Source: Burkholderiales bacterium (GTDB taxonomy: Bacteria > Pseudomonadota > Gammaproteobacteria > Burkholderiales > Usitatibacteraceae). From it: 35,563 nucleotides of DNA. The notes under the pieces were generated by a model. It saw nothing but the letters and a program-made list of their open reading frames with translations, ran no database searches and had not been told where the DNA came from. A program made the translations under genes and the position numbers. The number at the start of each line of letters is the position of its first letter. Positions within the stretch are counted from its first letter, which is position 1. Of this stretch, positions 1-11,475 are shown one piece after another. The stretch covers positions 1 to 35,563 of the forward strand of contig JAHCLE010000019.1 in assembly GCA_026125445.1 (NCBI GenBank). Direction: 5' to 3'.

Positions 1-2
1 TC

Positions 3-470
3 TTTCCGGGCAGCGTGTGGCGCGAGTTCCAGACGCTCGTCCGCAGGGACTTCGACGCGATCGGCGTGCGCGTCGACTTCCGCGTCGTGCCCACGCAGGA
101 CCTGTTCAAGGAGGCCGCGCAGGGCAAGTTCCAGATCAACGTCCACGGGCGGTCCGTCTACCCGATGGGGCTCGCGTTCAGCACGCTGTACGGGCCGTCG
201 CCGCCCGAGGACAACGAGACCCGCTTCCGCAACGCGCAGTACGACCTCGCGTTCGCGCGCTTCCTCCGCGCGCCGGACCCGGCCGCGCGCCAGGACGCCG
301 CGCGCACGATGAGCACGATCGTCGCCTACCACGCGCCGATGATCCCGCTGATGGTCGACGTCGAGAACGCGTTCGTGCAGCCGTGGGTGCTGGGCTACTG
401 GCCGGCGCCGTTCACGTCGATGGCGAAGTATCTCGACGTCGACCTCGCGCGCATGCCCGCCCGGCGGTAG
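3..470 (+). CDS. ABC transporter substrate-binding protein, family 5 (3' fragment)
   Basis: This is the C-terminal part of a periplasmic solute-binding protein of the oligopeptide/dipeptide (SBP family 5) type; the start lies outside the window and the frame is open from base 3. The visible 155 or so residues include the late-domain pattern of the family: a segment on short-peptide conformational change ([14 protein letters not shown]), a [11 protein letters not shown] stretch resembling the ligand-cleft strand, and the terminal helix with repeated counting of partial residues ([19 protein letters not shown]) followed by a [18 protein letters not shown] segment. Family members capture peptides or related solutes in the periplasm and hand them to an ABC permease; no permease gene is visible here, so it must lie upstream or elsewhere. 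The ligand cannot be read from this fragment. Confidence 0.85.
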   Translation, partial: FPGSVWREFQTLVRRDFDAIGVRVDFRVVPTQDLFKEAAQGKFQINVHGRSVYPMGLAFSTLYGPSPPEDNETRFRNAQYDLAFARFLRAPDPAARQDAARTMSTIVAYHAPMIPLMVDVENAFVQPWVLGYWPAPFTSMAKYLDVDLARMPARR

Positions 471-495
471 CGGGCCGCGGCGGGCCGATTCGCGT

Positions 496-501
496 TACAA
501 T
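496..501 (+). promoter_or_regulatory. Possible -10 box for proS
   Basis: TACAAT matches the sigma-70 -10 consensus at five of six bases and lies 27 bases before the proS start codon in an otherwise GC-rich gap. No convincing -35 element is seen 16 to 18 bases upstream, so this is a weak call. Confidence 0.3.
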
Positions 502-528
502 GTTCGTTTTCCCAACAAAAACAGCACG

Positions 529-2244
529 ATGCGCGCATCGCAGTTCTACATCGCCACGCTGAAGGAAGCCCCGGCCGAGGCCGACGTCACGAGCCAGAAG
601 CTCATGCTTCGCTCGGGGATGATCAAGAAGCTGTCCTCCGGCATCTACTCGTGGCTGCCGCTCGGGCTGGTCACGCTGCGCAAGACCGAGCAGATCGTGC
701 GCGAGGAGATGGACCGCGCCGGCGCCCTGGAGGTGATCATGCCGCCCGTGCAGCCGGCCGAGCTCTGGCAGGAGACCGGGCGCTGGGACAAGTTCGGCCC
801 GCAGCTCCTCAAGATCAGGGACCGCCACGAGCGCGACTTCCTGTTCGGCCCGACGCACGAGGAGCCCGTCACCGACATCGCGAGGAAGGAGCTGAGGAGC
901 TACCGCCAGCTGCCGGTGAACTTCTACCAGATCCAGACCAAGTTCCGCGACGAGATCCGCCCGCGCTTCGGCGTGCTGCGCGCGCGCGAGTTCTCGATGA
1001 AGGACGCCTACTCCTTCGACGCCGACGAGGCGGGGATGCTCCGCTCGTACCAGAAGATGTTCGACGCCTACGTGCGCATCTTCACGCGCCTGGGCCTCAA
1101 GTTCCGTCCCGTGGCGGCCGACACCGGCGAGATCGGCGGCCTCGCCTCGCACGAGTTCCAGGTGCTGGCCGACTCGGGCGAAGACCAGATCGCCTACTCG
1201 AACGCGTCCGAGTACGCCGCCAACATCGAGCAGGCCGAGGCCCTCGCCCCGGCCTCCCCGCGCGCCGCGCCCACGGAGCCCATGCGCAAGAACCCGACGC
1301 CGGGCACCTCCACCTGCGAGGGCGTGGCCAGGCTGTGGAACGAGCCGCTCTCGCGCACGGTGAAGGCGATCCTCCTCTACGCCAACCACCGCGTGCACAT
1401 GCTGCTCATCCGCGGCGACCACACGCTCAACGAGGTGAAGACGGGCAAGGTGCACGGGCTCAAGGGCTGGCGGTGGGCGAGCGACGAGGAGATCCTCGCC
1501 GCGGCCGACGGGCCCGCGGGCTACCTCGGCCCCGTGGGTCTGGACCGCTCGAAGATCACCGTGGTGGCCGACCGCACGGTGGCCGCGATGTCCGACTTCA
1601 TCTGCGGCGCCAACGAGAAGGACTTCCACATCCGCGGCGTGAACTGGGGACGCGACTGCCCCGAGCCCGACATCGTGGCCGACATCCGCAACGTGATCCC
1701 CGGCGACCCCTCCCCGGACGGCAAGGGCACGCTCGCGATCGTGCGCGGCATCGAGGTCGGGCACGTCTTCGCGCTCGGCCGGCGCTACTCCGAGGCGATG
1801 GGCGCCACCTTCACCGCGGAGGACGGCACCGCCAAGCCCTTCGAGATGGGCTGCTACGGCATCGGCGTCACCCGCATCGTGGGCGCGGCCATCGAGCAGA
1901 ACCACGACGACAAGGGGATCATCTGGCCCGATCCCATGGCGCCCTTCACGGTGGCGGTGATCCCGATGGGCGCGAACAAGAGCGAGGCGGTGAAGGAAGC
2001 CGCGGAGAAGCTCTACGCCGGGCTCCTCGCGGCGGGCATCGAGGCCTTCATCGACGACCGGGGCGAGCGCCCCGGCGTGATGCTCGCCGACCAGGAGCTC
2101 GTCGGCATCCCGCACCGCGTCGTGATCGGCGAGCGCGGCCTCAAGGAAGGCGTGGTCGAGTACCAGCACCGCCGCGACGCCGAGGCCACCAAGGTGCCGC
2201 TCGCGCAGGCCGCCGCCTTCGTGAAGGAGCGCCTCGCCCGATGA
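529..2244 (+). CDS. proS: Prolyl-tRNA synthetase, bacterial type with editing insertion
   Basis: Cytoplasmic class II aminoacyl-tRNA synthetase that charges tRNA-Pro. The 571-residue length is that of the bacterial-type enzyme carrying the INS editing domain between motifs 2 and 3 (roughly residues 225-400), which hydrolyses Ala-tRNA-Pro. Visible landmarks are PTHEE at about 108-112, motif 2 around [12 protein letters not shown] at about 153-164, motif 3 around [12 protein letters not shown] at about 442-453, and the C-terminal anticodon-binding domain with [16 protein letters not shown]. The ATG at 529 gives the typical N-terminus [13 protein letters not shown]. The gene is intact. Its TGA overlaps the ATG of the following lytic transglycosylase gene (ATGA), suggesting coupled translation. 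Confidence 0.97.
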   Translation: MRASQFYIATLKEAPAEADVTSQKLMLRSGMIKKLSSGIYSWLPLGLVTLRKTEQIVREEMDRAGALEVIMPPVQPAELWQETGRWDKFGPQLLKIRDRHERDFLFGPTHEEPVTDIARKELRSYRQLPVNFYQIQTKFRDEIRPRFGVLRAREFSMKDAYSFDADEAGMLRSYQKMFDAYVRIFTRLGLKFRPVAADTGEIGGLASHEFQVLADSGEDQIAYSNASEYAANIEQAEALAPASPRAAPTEPMRKNPTPGTSTCEGVARLWNEPLSRTVKAILLYANHRVHMLLIRGDHTLNEVKTGKVHGLKGWRWASDEEILAAADGPAGYLGPVGLDRSKITVVADRTVAAMSDFICGANEKDFHIRGVNWGRDCPEPDIVADIRNVIPGDPSPDGKGTLAIVRGIEVGHVFALGRRYSEAMGATFTAEDGTAKPFEMGCYGIGVTRIVGAAIEQNHDDKGIIWPDPMAPFTVAVIPMGANKSEAVKEAAEKLYAGLLAAGIEAFIDDRGERPGVMLADQELVGIPHRVVIGERGLKEGVVEYQHRRDAEATKVPLAQAAAFVKERLAR

Positions 2245-2840
2245 CCGCGGCGCCGGCGCGCTGGCTCGGACTCGCGCTGGCGGCGCTCGCGGGGCTCCTC
2301 CCCGCCACCGCGCTCGCGGGCGCGCAGCAGTACGAGGAGCTGTCGGCCTCGGTGCGCGCGTCGCTGGCGAAATCCGTCACCGACCGCCAGTACGCGCGCC
2401 TTCGGGACCCGGAATCGATCGCCTGGGTGCGCGCGCACCACGAACGCGTGCAGGAGCGCGTGCGCGACGACCGCCTCGCCCACGAGCTCCTCGAGATGAT
2501 CCGCTACGAAGCGCTGCGCGCCGGGCTCGACCCGCGGCTGGTGCTCGCGGTCATCGACGTGGAGAGCGGCTTCCGCAAGTACGCCGTCTCGCCGGCCGGC
2601 GCGCGCGGATACATGCAGGTGATGCCCTTCTGGGTGCGGGAGATCGGGATGCCCGGGCAGAACCTCTTCCATGCCCGCACCAACCTGCGCTACGGCTGCG
2701 TCATCCTGCGCCACTACCTCCAGGTCGAGAACGGCAACCTCTTCAACGCGCTCGGCCGCTACAACGGCAGCCTCGGCCGCCCCGAGTATCCCGAGCGCGT
2801 GCTGCGCGCGATGCGCAGCCGCTGGTCGGCGGGCGCCTAG
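2241..2840 (+). CDS. Lytic transglycosylase, SLT domain, exported
   Basis: Small murein lytic transglycosylase of 199 residues that would cleave the glycan strands of peptidoglycan in the periplasm. A signal peptide occupies about residues 1-27 ([15 protein letters not shown], then ATALAG). The SLT catalytic domain follows at about 85-195, with the catalytic Glu in [14 protein letters not shown] at about residue 108, then the [12 protein letters not shown] block and the [13 protein letters not shown] and ALGRYNGS blocks of the family. Start and proS stop overlap in ATGA. The stop codon shares the palindrome CTAG with the stop of the convergent thioredoxin gene. It is much shorter than Slt70 and resembles the compact transglycosylases often found next to proS in betaproteobacteria. 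Confidence 0.92.
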   Translation: MTAAPARWLGLALAALAGLLPATALAGAQQYEELSASVRASLAKSVTDRQYARLRDPESIAWVRAHHERVQERVRDDRLAHELLEMIRYEALRAGLDPRLVLAVIDVESGFRKYAVSPAGARGYMQVMPFWVREIGMPGQNLFHARTNLRYGCVILRHYLQVENGNLFNALGRYNGSLGRPEYPERVLRAMRSRWSAGA

Positions 2841-3334
2841 CCCTTCGGCGCGCCGGCGGAGGCGATCGCCTCCTCGAGCGACTTGCGGGTCACGGTGCCC
2901 GTGCGCGCCCAGGCGCGCTTGCCCGAAGGGTCGTAGATCACCGTCGTCGGCAGGCCCTTCACCTTCCCGAAGACCTTCTCGGTGTCGTCGTCCTCGAGCA
3001 CGAGCGGGTAGGCGTGGCCGATCTTCTTCGCGAACTGCTTCGTCTTCGCCTCGTCCTCCACGTCGAGCGCGATGCCCAGCACCACCGCCCGCCCGGGCGC
3101 GTTGGCGGCGCTGAAGGCGGCGATCTCGGGGATCTCCTTGATGCACGGCGTGCACCACGTGGCCCAGAAGTTCACCACCACCCACTTGCCGCGATAGTCG
3201 GCCAGGCGATGGCGCTTGCCGTCGGTATCGGTCACGTCGAAGGCGGCCGCGGACTGCGCCAGGCCGGCCAGCAGAAGGAGGATCGCCCCGCGACGGGCCA
3301 TCTCGATAACAAATGCTCTCGTTTTCAAATACAT
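2837..3334 (-). CDS. TlpA/ResA-like periplasmic thioredoxin
   Basis: A membrane-anchored or exported thiol-disulfide oxidoreductase of the TlpA/ResA/AhpC-TSA group. The N-terminus has a hydrophobic stretch (GAILLLLAGLAQSAAA); counting from the ATG at 3334 the redox motif WCTPC has its cysteines at 61 and 64 and is followed by the cis-Pro loop GLPTTVIYDPSG. This motif is used in cytochrome c maturation or general periplasmic disulfide reduction; the exact partner is not shown here. The ATG at 3301 gives a cleaner signal peptide (MARRGAILLLL) and may be the real start; neither ATG has a strong Shine-Dalgarno sequence. The gene is convergent with the transglycosylase and the two stops overlap by four bases. 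Confidence 0.9.
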   Translation of the reverse strand: MYLKTRAFVIEMARRGAILLLLAGLAQSAAAFDVTDTDGKRHRLADYRGKWVVVNFWATWCTPCIKEIPEIAAFSAANAPGRAVVLGIALDVEDEAKTKQFAKKIGHAYPLVLEDDDTEKVFGKVKGLPTTVIYDPSGKRAWARTGTVTRKSLEEAIASAGAPKG

Positions 3335-3418
3335 CGCGCTCGTCTATTCTGGGGCTCGTACCCGCCGGGGAAGGCGGGACCCCCATTAAGCCATTGAAAA
3401 TCAAAGATTAACACAGCA

Positions 3419-5002
3419 GTGGCCCTCGACCTTCGCATACCCGCCGAACGCCTCGCCCCTCCCAGGGACGTGGACCTTCGCCCGAAACAGGCCAAGGCGT
3501 GGGTGGAATCGCTCCCGCTGGCCCAGAGCGCGGAGGCCGGGCGCAAGATCCTCGCGAACCTCGCCGCGATCAACCGGGCCAAGGTGGAGTTCGACGACCG
3601 GCTGCAGATCTGCGAGGCCTACCGGCCCGTGGCGCACGTCGTCTTCGACGAGCTGGACGCCGTCTACGGCAAGTCGCTGCTGCCGCTGCCGCCCAAGGCG
3701 CGCGAGGCCCTGGCGCTCGCCCGCGAGCTCGCCACCGAGTTCGGCTACGCCTACAAGACGCTGCTCGTGGAGAAGACCGGCAAGCTCCTCGCGTTCGGCG
3801 CGAAGAAGCAGATGCCGTTCGTCGCCTACCGGGCCATGGAAAGCCTGATGCAGCTGCTGCGCGCGAGCTACCGCTCCTACACGCCGATCCCGGCGGGATC
3901 CTGGCGCGAGATCCACCAGCTCTACCTGCACGCCGAGAAGGAGGGTTTCGTCGCGGAGCCGGCCGACCCGGAGACCAAGTCGACGATCGCCGACCTGTAT
4001 TCCGAGGCGCTGCTCGTGTCGCTGACCGACCCCTACCGCCTCGTGCCGGGCGACCTCGACCGCATCCAGCAGGTCGTGCGCGGCCAGCGCGGCGCCTACA
4101 CGCTGGGCCAGGCCCGGCCGCAGACGCGACCCGGCGCGCACTTCCTCGTGCCCTGCGACCAGGACAAGCCGCCCAAGCCGCTCCTGTCGGCCAACGACGA
4201 TCCGGGCGGGCCCAACTGGCGGCTGCTCGACACGAACCCGGTGGTCGAGCGCCTGCGCGCGCGCCGCCAGGCCGTCGAGACGGGCAACGTGTCGGCGACC
4301 ACCAGCAAGGCCACGACCCCGGAGATGCTGGCGCTCCTGGGCAAGCTCATCGTCCTGTGGGGCGACCCGCCCAAGCGCAGCTCGCGGCGCGACCCCATGG
4401 AGGCCACGGTGGCGATCTGCTCCGGCATGCGCGCCATCACCCACTTCGTGTCGATCGAGCCGAAGATCAGCCCGGAGATGGAGAAGGAGGCCATCGAGAG
4501 CGCGGCTACCATCCCGCTCGTCTTCGTCCCCGACGACGAGGTCTCGAAGAGCATGAACGCAGGCGAGTGGGACGTGGTGAACCAGAGCGCCGGCGGCCTC
4601 AAGGTCCGCCGCGTGGGCGCGAATCTCACCCAGGCCATCACGGTGGGCGAGGTGCTCGGCGTCAAGTTCATGGGCAACCCCCGCTGGACGGTGGGCGTGG
4701 TGCGCTGGCTCACCGTGCTCGACGAGGGCGGCATGGAGTTCGGCATCCAGTTCCTCGCCCCCGCCGCGCGCTGCGTCGCGGTGCAGCCCACGGTCAGCAC
4801 GGGCGCCCAGGTGCGCCCCGGCCTGCTGCTTTCCGACAGCGGCGACTTCGACACGCCCGACACCCTGCTCGCCGGCACCGGCACCTACAGCGACCTGCGC
4901 GAGTTCGAGATCGAGGACGAGGGCTTCGTCACGCGCGTGCGCGCCACCAGCCTCATCGAGCGCACGGGGCGCTTCGACCTCTTCCACATCGCCGAATCCT
5001 GA
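3419..5002 (+). CDS. Large protein with a diverged PilZ-like C-terminal domain
   Basis: I do not recognise the full 527-residue architecture. Residues 1 to about 310 look soluble and mostly helical, without signal peptide or membrane segment. The C-terminal part, about 320-490, resembles a PilZ c-di-GMP-binding domain: RSSRR at about 320-324 fits RxxxR, NQSAGG at about 388-393 fits (D/N)xSxxG, and a beta-rich GVVRWLTVLDEGGMEFGIQFLAP segment follows as in PilZ barrels. The spacing between the two motifs, 63 residues, is far longer than usual, so binding is a hypothesis. GTG at 3419 is the start that keeps the open frame; no good ribosome-binding site is visible. It is divergent from the thioredoxin gene and its TGA abuts the stop of the convergent YihY gene with no gap. 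Confidence 0.6.
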   Translation: MALDLRIPAERLAPPRDVDLRPKQAKAWVESLPLAQSAEAGRKILANLAAINRAKVEFDDRLQICEAYRPVAHVVFDELDAVYGKSLLPLPPKAREALALARELATEFGYAYKTLLVEKTGKLLAFGAKKQMPFVAYRAMESLMQLLRASYRSYTPIPAGSWREIHQLYLHAEKEGFVAEPADPETKSTIADLYSEALLVSLTDPYRLVPGDLDRIQQVVRGQRGAYTLGQARPQTRPGAHFLVPCDQDKPPKPLLSANDDPGGPNWRLLDTNPVVERLRARRQAVETGNVSATTSKATTPEMLALLGKLIVLWGDPPKRSSRRDPMEATVAICSGMRAITHFVSIEPKISPEMEKEAIESAATIPLVFVPDDEVSKSMNAGEWDVVNQSAGGLKVRRVGANLTQAITVGEVLGVKFMGNPRWTVGVVRWLTVLDEGGMEFGIQFLAPAARCVAVQPTVSTGAQVRPGLLLSDSGDFDTPDTLLAGTGTYSDLREFEIEDEGFVTRVRATSLIERTGRFDLFHIAES

Positions 5003-7079
<2,077 letters not shown>

Positions 7080-7083
<4 letters not shown>

Positions 7084-7526
7084 CCCACGGAGCGCGCCCG
7101 GTCGGCCATCGCGGCCAGGAAGACCTCGCGCAGGAAGGCGAGCAGGCACACGGTGAGGGCCGCGATGGCGAGCACGAACATCCCTGCCACGGGCTTGGAC
7201 AGGTCCACCGCGACCAGGGCCCCGATGAAGGCCGTGCCGATGAGCAGGCACACCAGCAGGGCCGAGAGCACGGCGAACGCCATGGCCCAGAAGACGAGCT
7301 TGATGCGCCTGGCGAGCGAGCCGAGCTCGCGCTCCATCGAGGCGAGCGTCTCGCCCTCGAAGGCGGGCAGGAGCTCCTCGAGCTTGCGCCGGCGGTCCAC
7401 GGCACGCCCCAGCCGTCCCATGAGGGCGTTGATGATGGCGCCGATGGCGGTGAGGAGGAAGACGGGGGCGACGGCGAGCTGGATGGCTCGCGTCATGTCG
7501 AAGACGTGCGAATCGAGGACGGGCAT
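7080..7526 (-). CDS. DUF2721 family membrane protein
   Basis: A 148-residue integral membrane protein of the DUF2721 family, function unknown. It opens with a hydrophobic segment (IQLAVAPVFLLTAIGAIINALMG) followed by the conserved cytoplasmic stretch GRLGRAVDRRRKLEELLP, and ends with two more membrane segments (VFWAMAFAVLSALLVCLLIG and GMFVLAIAALTVCLLAFLREVF). ATG at 7526 is used; an internal ATG ten codons later is possible and neither has a clear Shine-Dalgarno sequence. It lies downstream of the DedA gene in the same direction with a 32-base gap. Confidence 0.85.
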
Positions 7527-7558
7527 CGGGGCAGTCTGGGCGCGCGGGCGCGCGGACG

Positions 7559-8209
7559 TCAAGGTCGAGCGCGCCCCTCGCCGCGCGCCTTCCACGCCGC
7601 CACGGCGAGCGGCACCAGGCTCACCGCGATGATCCCGACGATGATGGCGGAGAGGTTCGCGCGCACCCACGGGAGGTTGCCGAAGAAGTATCCCGCGTAG
7701 CCGAGGGAACCCACCCAGAGGATGGCGCCGCCCACGTTGTAGGCGGTGAACCGCGCCGACCCCATCTGCGCGAGGCCCGCCACGAAGGGCACGTAGGTGC
7801 GGATGATGGGCAGGAACCGGGAAATCACCACCGCGGCGCCGCCGTGGCGCTCGTAGAAGGCGTGCGTGCGATCGAGGTGCTCGCGCTTCACCCAGCGCGA
7901 GCGGCCCTCGTCGAAGTAGCGCCGGCCCAGCCAGCGCCCGATCGCGTAGTTGGTGGTGTTGCCGAGGATGGCGGCGGCCGTGAGCGAGGCCACCAGCAGG
8001 TGCACGTCGAGGCCGCCGAGAGCGGCGAGCGCCCCCGCCACGAAAAGCAGCGAATCCCCCGGCAGGAAGGGCGTCACCACGAGCCCGGTCTCCGCGAAGA
8101 TCACTGCGAAGAGGATCGCGTAGACCCACGCGCCGTAATCGTGGACGAGGGCGCCGAGATGGACGTCGAGCCGCAGGACGATGTCCAGGAGCCCGGCCAG
8201 GATCTCCAC
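7559..8209 (-). CDS. DedA family membrane protein
   Basis: A 216-residue DedA-family inner-membrane protein. Members act in undecaprenyl phosphate or phospholipid flipping, envelope homeostasis and membrane-potential maintenance. The family core is clear: ETGLVVTPFLPGDSLLFVAG at about residues 41-60, GNTTNYAIGRWLG at about 84-96, the charged loop HLDRTHAFYERHGGAAVVISRFLPIIRTYVPFVAG with its conserved RF.P..R pattern, and a late GYFFGN segment. The start is a GTG at 8209, 10 bases after the secF stop, so it is probably cotranscribed with secDF. Which DedA subgroup it belongs to cannot be told by eye. Confidence 0.93.
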   Translation of the reverse strand: MEILAGLLDIVLRLDVHLGALVHDYGAWVYAILFAVIFAETGLVVTPFLPGDSLLFVAGALAALGGLDVHLLVASLTAAAILGNTTNYAIGRWLGRRYFDEGRSRWVKREHLDRTHAFYERHGGAAVVISRFLPIIRTYVPFVAGLAQMGSARFTAYNVGGAILWVGSLGYAGYFFGNLPWVRANLSAIIVGIIAVSLVPLAVAAWKARGEGRARP

Positions 8210-8219
8210 CGGTCGCCGC

Positions 8220-9173
8220 TCAGGGCATCGCCGGCTCGGCCGCCTTCTTCTCGGGCTTCACGAAGTCCTCGCGCGAGGCGCCGAGGTACTTGGCGAGCGG
8301 GGCGGCGACCAGCACCGAGGAGTAGATGCCGAAGCAGATGCCGATCGTGAGCGCGAGCGCGAAGTAGTACAGGCTCGCGCCCCCGAAGAAGAGGATGGAG
8401 AGGACCATCATCTGGGTCGAGCCGTGGGTGATGATGGTGCGCGAGATGGTGCCCGTGATCGAGGCATCCATGATCTCGTCGACGCTCGCGCGGCGCATCT
8501 TGCGGAAGTTCTCGCGCACCCGGTCGAACACCACCACCGATTCGTTCACCGAGTAGCCCAGGATCGCGAGCACCGCGGCCAGCACCGGCAGCGAGAATTC
8601 CCACTGGAAGGCCGCGAACATGCCCAGGATGATCACCACGTCGTGCAGGTTGGCGAGGATCGTGGCCACGGCGAAGCGCCACTCGAAGCGGAAGGCGAGG
8701 TAGACCATGATCCCCAGGCACACCACGAGTAGCGCCATGGCGCCGTCGGTGGCGAGCTCCTTGCCCACCTGCCCGCCCACGAATTCCGTGCGCACGATCC
8801 GGGCGGAGGAGTCGACCGACCTGAGCACCTCCATGGCCGCCGTGCTCTGCTTCTGCATCTCCTCGTTCTGGATCTTGGGGTCCGGGTTGGGCTTCAGGGG
8901 CAGGCGGATCAGCACGTCCTGCGAGGAGCCGAACTTGAGGACGTTGATGTCCTTGAAGCCAGCCGCGCCGAGGGCGTCGCGGATGCGGTCGGGCTGCGCG
9001 GGCTTGTCGTGCGTCACCTCCATCACCGTGCCGCCGGTGAACTCGATGGAGAAGTGCAGGCCGCGCACGGCGAGGAAGCCGATCGCCAGCGCGAACGTGA
9101 CCAGCGAGATCACGTTGAACACCAGCGCGTGGCGCATGAACGGGATCGTTCGGCGGATCTTGAAGAATTCCAT
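8220..9173 (-). CDS. secF: Protein translocase subunit SecF
   Basis: SecF, 317 residues, the partner of SecD in the RND-like accessory complex that uses the proton gradient to pull exported proteins across the inner membrane through SecYEG. Visible are the first membrane helix (LVFNVISLVTFALAIGFL), EFTGGTVMEV in the periplasmic domain, the block LGYSVNESVVVFDRVREN that corresponds to the D4 motif (here with Glu in place of the usual Asp), and the TISRTIITH segment and FFGGASLYYFALALTIG helix near the C-terminus. ATG at 9173 gives MEFFKIRRTIPFM. It follows secD after 35 bases. Confidence 0.97.
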   Translation of the reverse strand: MEFFKIRRTIPFMRHALVFNVISLVTFALAIGFLAVRGLHFSIEFTGGTVMEVTHDKPAQPDRIRDALGAAGFKDINVLKFGSSQDVLIRLPLKPNPDPKIQNEEMQKQSTAAMEVLRSVDSSARIVRTEFVGGQVGKELATDGAMALLVVCLGIMVYLAFRFEWRFAVATILANLHDVVIILGMFAAFQWEFSLPVLAAVLAILGYSVNESVVVFDRVRENFRKMRRASVDEIMDASITGTISRTIITHGSTQMMVLSILFFGGASLYYFALALTIGICFGIYSSVLVAAPLAKYLGASREDFVKPEKKAAEPAMP

Positions 9174-9208
9174 GGTGTCTTCCCGGTTTCGTCGGTCTCG
9201 GGCGGCCC

Positions 9209-11077
9209 TCAGGCCGCCTTCCCGGCCTTGTGCCACTCGGTGTTGCCGATGGAGACCCTGGTGACCTTCCTGCGCCCCCCGTAGACGAGGTTCACGATGC
9301 CGCGCGAGACCATCACCGCGCTGAAGATCGAGGTGAGGATGCCCAGGCAGTGCACCACCGCGAAGCCGCGCACCGGGCCGGAGCCGAAGGCGAGGAGCGC
9401 GAGGCCCGCGATGAGGGTGGTGATGTTGGAGTCGAAGATCGTGTCGAAGGCCCTCTCGTAACCCGCCTGGATGGCCATCTGCGGGCTCATGCCGGCACGA
9501 AGCTCCTCGCGGATCCTCTCGTTGATGAGCACGTTGGCGTCGATGGCCATGCCGAGCGCCAGCGCGATGGCGGCGATGCCCGGGAGCGTGAGCGTGGCCT
9601 GCAGCATCGACAGCAGGCCCACGAGGAAGAGCAGGTTCGCCCCGAGCGCCACCACCGAGATCACGCCGAAGAGCGCGTAGTAGACCGCGATGAACAGCGC
9701 GATGGCCGCGAAGCCGTAGACCACCGACCGGAAGCCCTTGGCGATGTTCTCCGCGCCGAGCGAGGGGCCGACGGTGCGCTCCTCGATGATGTCCATCGGC
9801 GCGGCGAGCGCCCCCGCGCGCAGCAGCAGGGCGAGGTTTCGGGCCTCCTGCACGTCGCCGATGCCGGAGATCTGGAAGCGGTTGCCGAACTCCTCCTGGA
9901 TCACGGGCCAGGTGAGCACGGTGGTCGAGTTCCTCTCCACGAGCATCATGCCCATGCGCTTCTTGAGGTTCTCGCGGGTGGTCTGGCGCATGATGCGCCC
10001 GCCGGTGTCGTCGAGCGCCATGGAGACCACGGGCCGACCGTCGCGCTGGTCGAAGCCGGGCTGGGCGTCCTTGATGCGGTCGCCGGTGATGACGAGCGCC
10101 TTCTTCACGAGCACCGTGTTGCCCTCGGAATCGAGGAACTTGTCGGTGCCGAAGGGCGCGGGCTGGTCCTTGTAGGCGGCGAAGGCGTTCTGGCCGGGGC
10201 CGGCCGCGTGCTCCTCGGAGACCAGGCGCACCTCCAGGGTCGCGGTGCGGCCGAGGATCTCCTTGGCGCGGCCGGGATCCTGCACGCCGGCGAGCTGCAC
10301 GACGATGCGGTCCGCCCCCTGCTGCTGGATGATGGGCTCGGCCACGCCGAGCTCGTTGACGCGGTTGCGCAGCGTCTGGATGTTCTGCTGGAGCGCGAGC
10401 TCCTGCTCCTTCTTCACCACCTCGGGCTTGACCGTGGCGGTGATGGTGGCCTCCCCCGCGCCCTCCTGCTCGCGCAGGACGAGGTCGGGCATCTCCTTCT
10501 CGACCAGCTTCTGCGCCGCGGCGCGCTGGTCGGCCTCGCGGAAGCGCATCACGATGCGGTCGCCCTCGCGCGCGAGCCCCGAGTAGTAGACCTTCTTGTC
10601 GCGCAGGAGGCTTCGGATGTCGCCCAGGTAGCGCTCCACCGACTTGTTGGAGGCGGCCTTCATGTCGACCTGGAGCAGGAAGTGCACGCCCCCGCGCAGG
10701 TCCAGGCCCAGGTACATGGGCTTGGCGCCCAGCGCCTGCAGCCAGCGCGGCGTGGCCGACTGGAGGTTCAGCGCCACCACGTAGCCCGCCGGCACCTTCG
10801 ACTGGATGAGGTCGCGCGCCTTGATCTGGGTGTCGGTGTCGGCGAAGCGGAAGGTCGCCTGGCCCTCGCCCGCGTCCACGCCCGAGAGCGCGATGCCCGC
10901 GGCCTTGATGGCGGCCTCGAGATCGGCCTGCATCGCCGGCTCCACCTTCACGGACGCGCGCGCGCCGGAGACCTGCACCACCGGCACCTCGCCGAAGAGG
11001 TTGGGCGCCGCGTAGACGATGCTCACCAGCAGCGCGACGGCGATGATGGCGTACTTCCAGATCGGGTACTTGTTCAT
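9209..11077 (-). CDS. secD: Protein translocase subunit SecD
   Basis: SecD, 622 residues, six transmembrane helices with a large periplasmic P1 domain after helix 1. The N-terminus MNKYPIWKYAIIAVALLVSIVYAAPNLFGE is typical. LDLRGGVHFLLQVD at about residues 125-138 and the EERTVGPSLGAENI block before the membrane bundle are family signatures, as are MAIDANVLINERIREE and the late GFAVVHCLGILTSIFSAVMVSR helix. It works with SecF and YajC, whose genes flank it in the order yajC-secD-secF. The gene is intact, with 22 bases between the yajC stop and the secD start. Confidence 0.98.
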   Translation of the reverse strand: MNKYPIWKYAIIAVALLVSIVYAAPNLFGEVPVVQVSGARASVKVEPAMQADLEAAIKAAGIALSGVDAGEGQATFRFADTDTQIKARDLIQSKVPAGYVVALNLQSATPRWLQALGAKPMYLGLDLRGGVHFLLQVDMKAASNKSVERYLGDIRSLLRDKKVYYSGLAREGDRIVMRFREADQRAAAQKLVEKEMPDLVLREQEGAGEATITATVKPEVVKKEQELALQQNIQTLRNRVNELGVAEPIIQQQGADRIVVQLAGVQDPGRAKEILGRTATLEVRLVSEEHAAGPGQNAFAAYKDQPAPFGTDKFLDSEGNTVLVKKALVITGDRIKDAQPGFDQRDGRPVVSMALDDTGGRIMRQTTRENLKKRMGMMLVERNSTTVLTWPVIQEEFGNRFQISGIGDVQEARNLALLLRAGALAAPMDIIEERTVGPSLGAENIAKGFRSVVYGFAAIALFIAVYYALFGVISVVALGANLLFLVGLLSMLQATLTLPGIAAIALALGMAIDANVLINERIREELRAGMSPQMAIQAGYERAFDTIFDSNITTLIAGLALLAFGSGPVRGFAVVHCLGILTSIFSAVMVSRGIVNLVYGGRRKVTRVSIGNTEWHKAGKAA

Positions 11078-11099
11078 GCGGGAAGGGCCCCTCGCGGGC

Positions 11100-11414
11100 C
11101 TACTTGATGGTGCCCTTGGGGAGGAGCGTGTTGACCGCCTGCTTCTGGACCTGGATCACGACCTTGTCGGCGATCTCCAGGCTCACGTAGTTGTCGTCGA
11201 CCTTCTCGACGCGGCCGAGGATGCCCACGGCGACGACCTCGTCGCCCTTCTGCAGCTTCTCGGTCATCTCCTTGTGCTCCTTCGCCTTCTTCATCTGCGG
11301 CCGGATCATGAGGAAGTACAGGATCACGAACATCAGGATGATGGGCAGCAGGCCCATCAGGGTGTCGCCCTGCGAGGCCTGTCCGGCGGCTTGGGCGTAG
11401 GCGGTTCCGATCAT
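11100..11414 (-). CDS. yajC: Preprotein translocase subunit YajC
   Basis: YajC, 104 residues, a single-span inner-membrane protein of the SecDF-YajC complex. The membrane helix is LLPIILMFVILYFLMIRPQ at about residues 22-40, followed by the conserved cytoplasmic part MKKAKEHKEMTEKLQKGDEVV and GRVEKVDDNYVSLEI. The short N-terminal MIGTAYAQAAGQ is common in betaproteobacterial members. It heads the yajC-secD-secF run and lies 119 bases downstream of tgt, with a possible promoter at 11476-11484. Confidence 0.96.
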   Translation of the reverse strand: MIGTAYAQAAGQASQGDTLMGLLPIILMFVILYFLMIRPQMKKAKEHKEMTEKLQKGDEVVAVGILGRVEKVDDNYVSLEIADKVVIQVQKQAVNTLLPKGTIK

Positions 11415-11475
11415 TGGGGGTCTCCGGGCGGAAAGTCTCGGTGCGGCAAGGGCTTAGCCTGCCGGCAAACACGCG

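Noticed and set aside
412-2169. A 585-codon minus-strand open frame opposite proS
   Set aside because: Shadow of proS; composition is repetitive and no family is recognisable.
9230-11107. A 625-codon plus-strand open frame opposite secD
   Set aside because: Low-complexity mirror of an intact, fully conserved secD gene.
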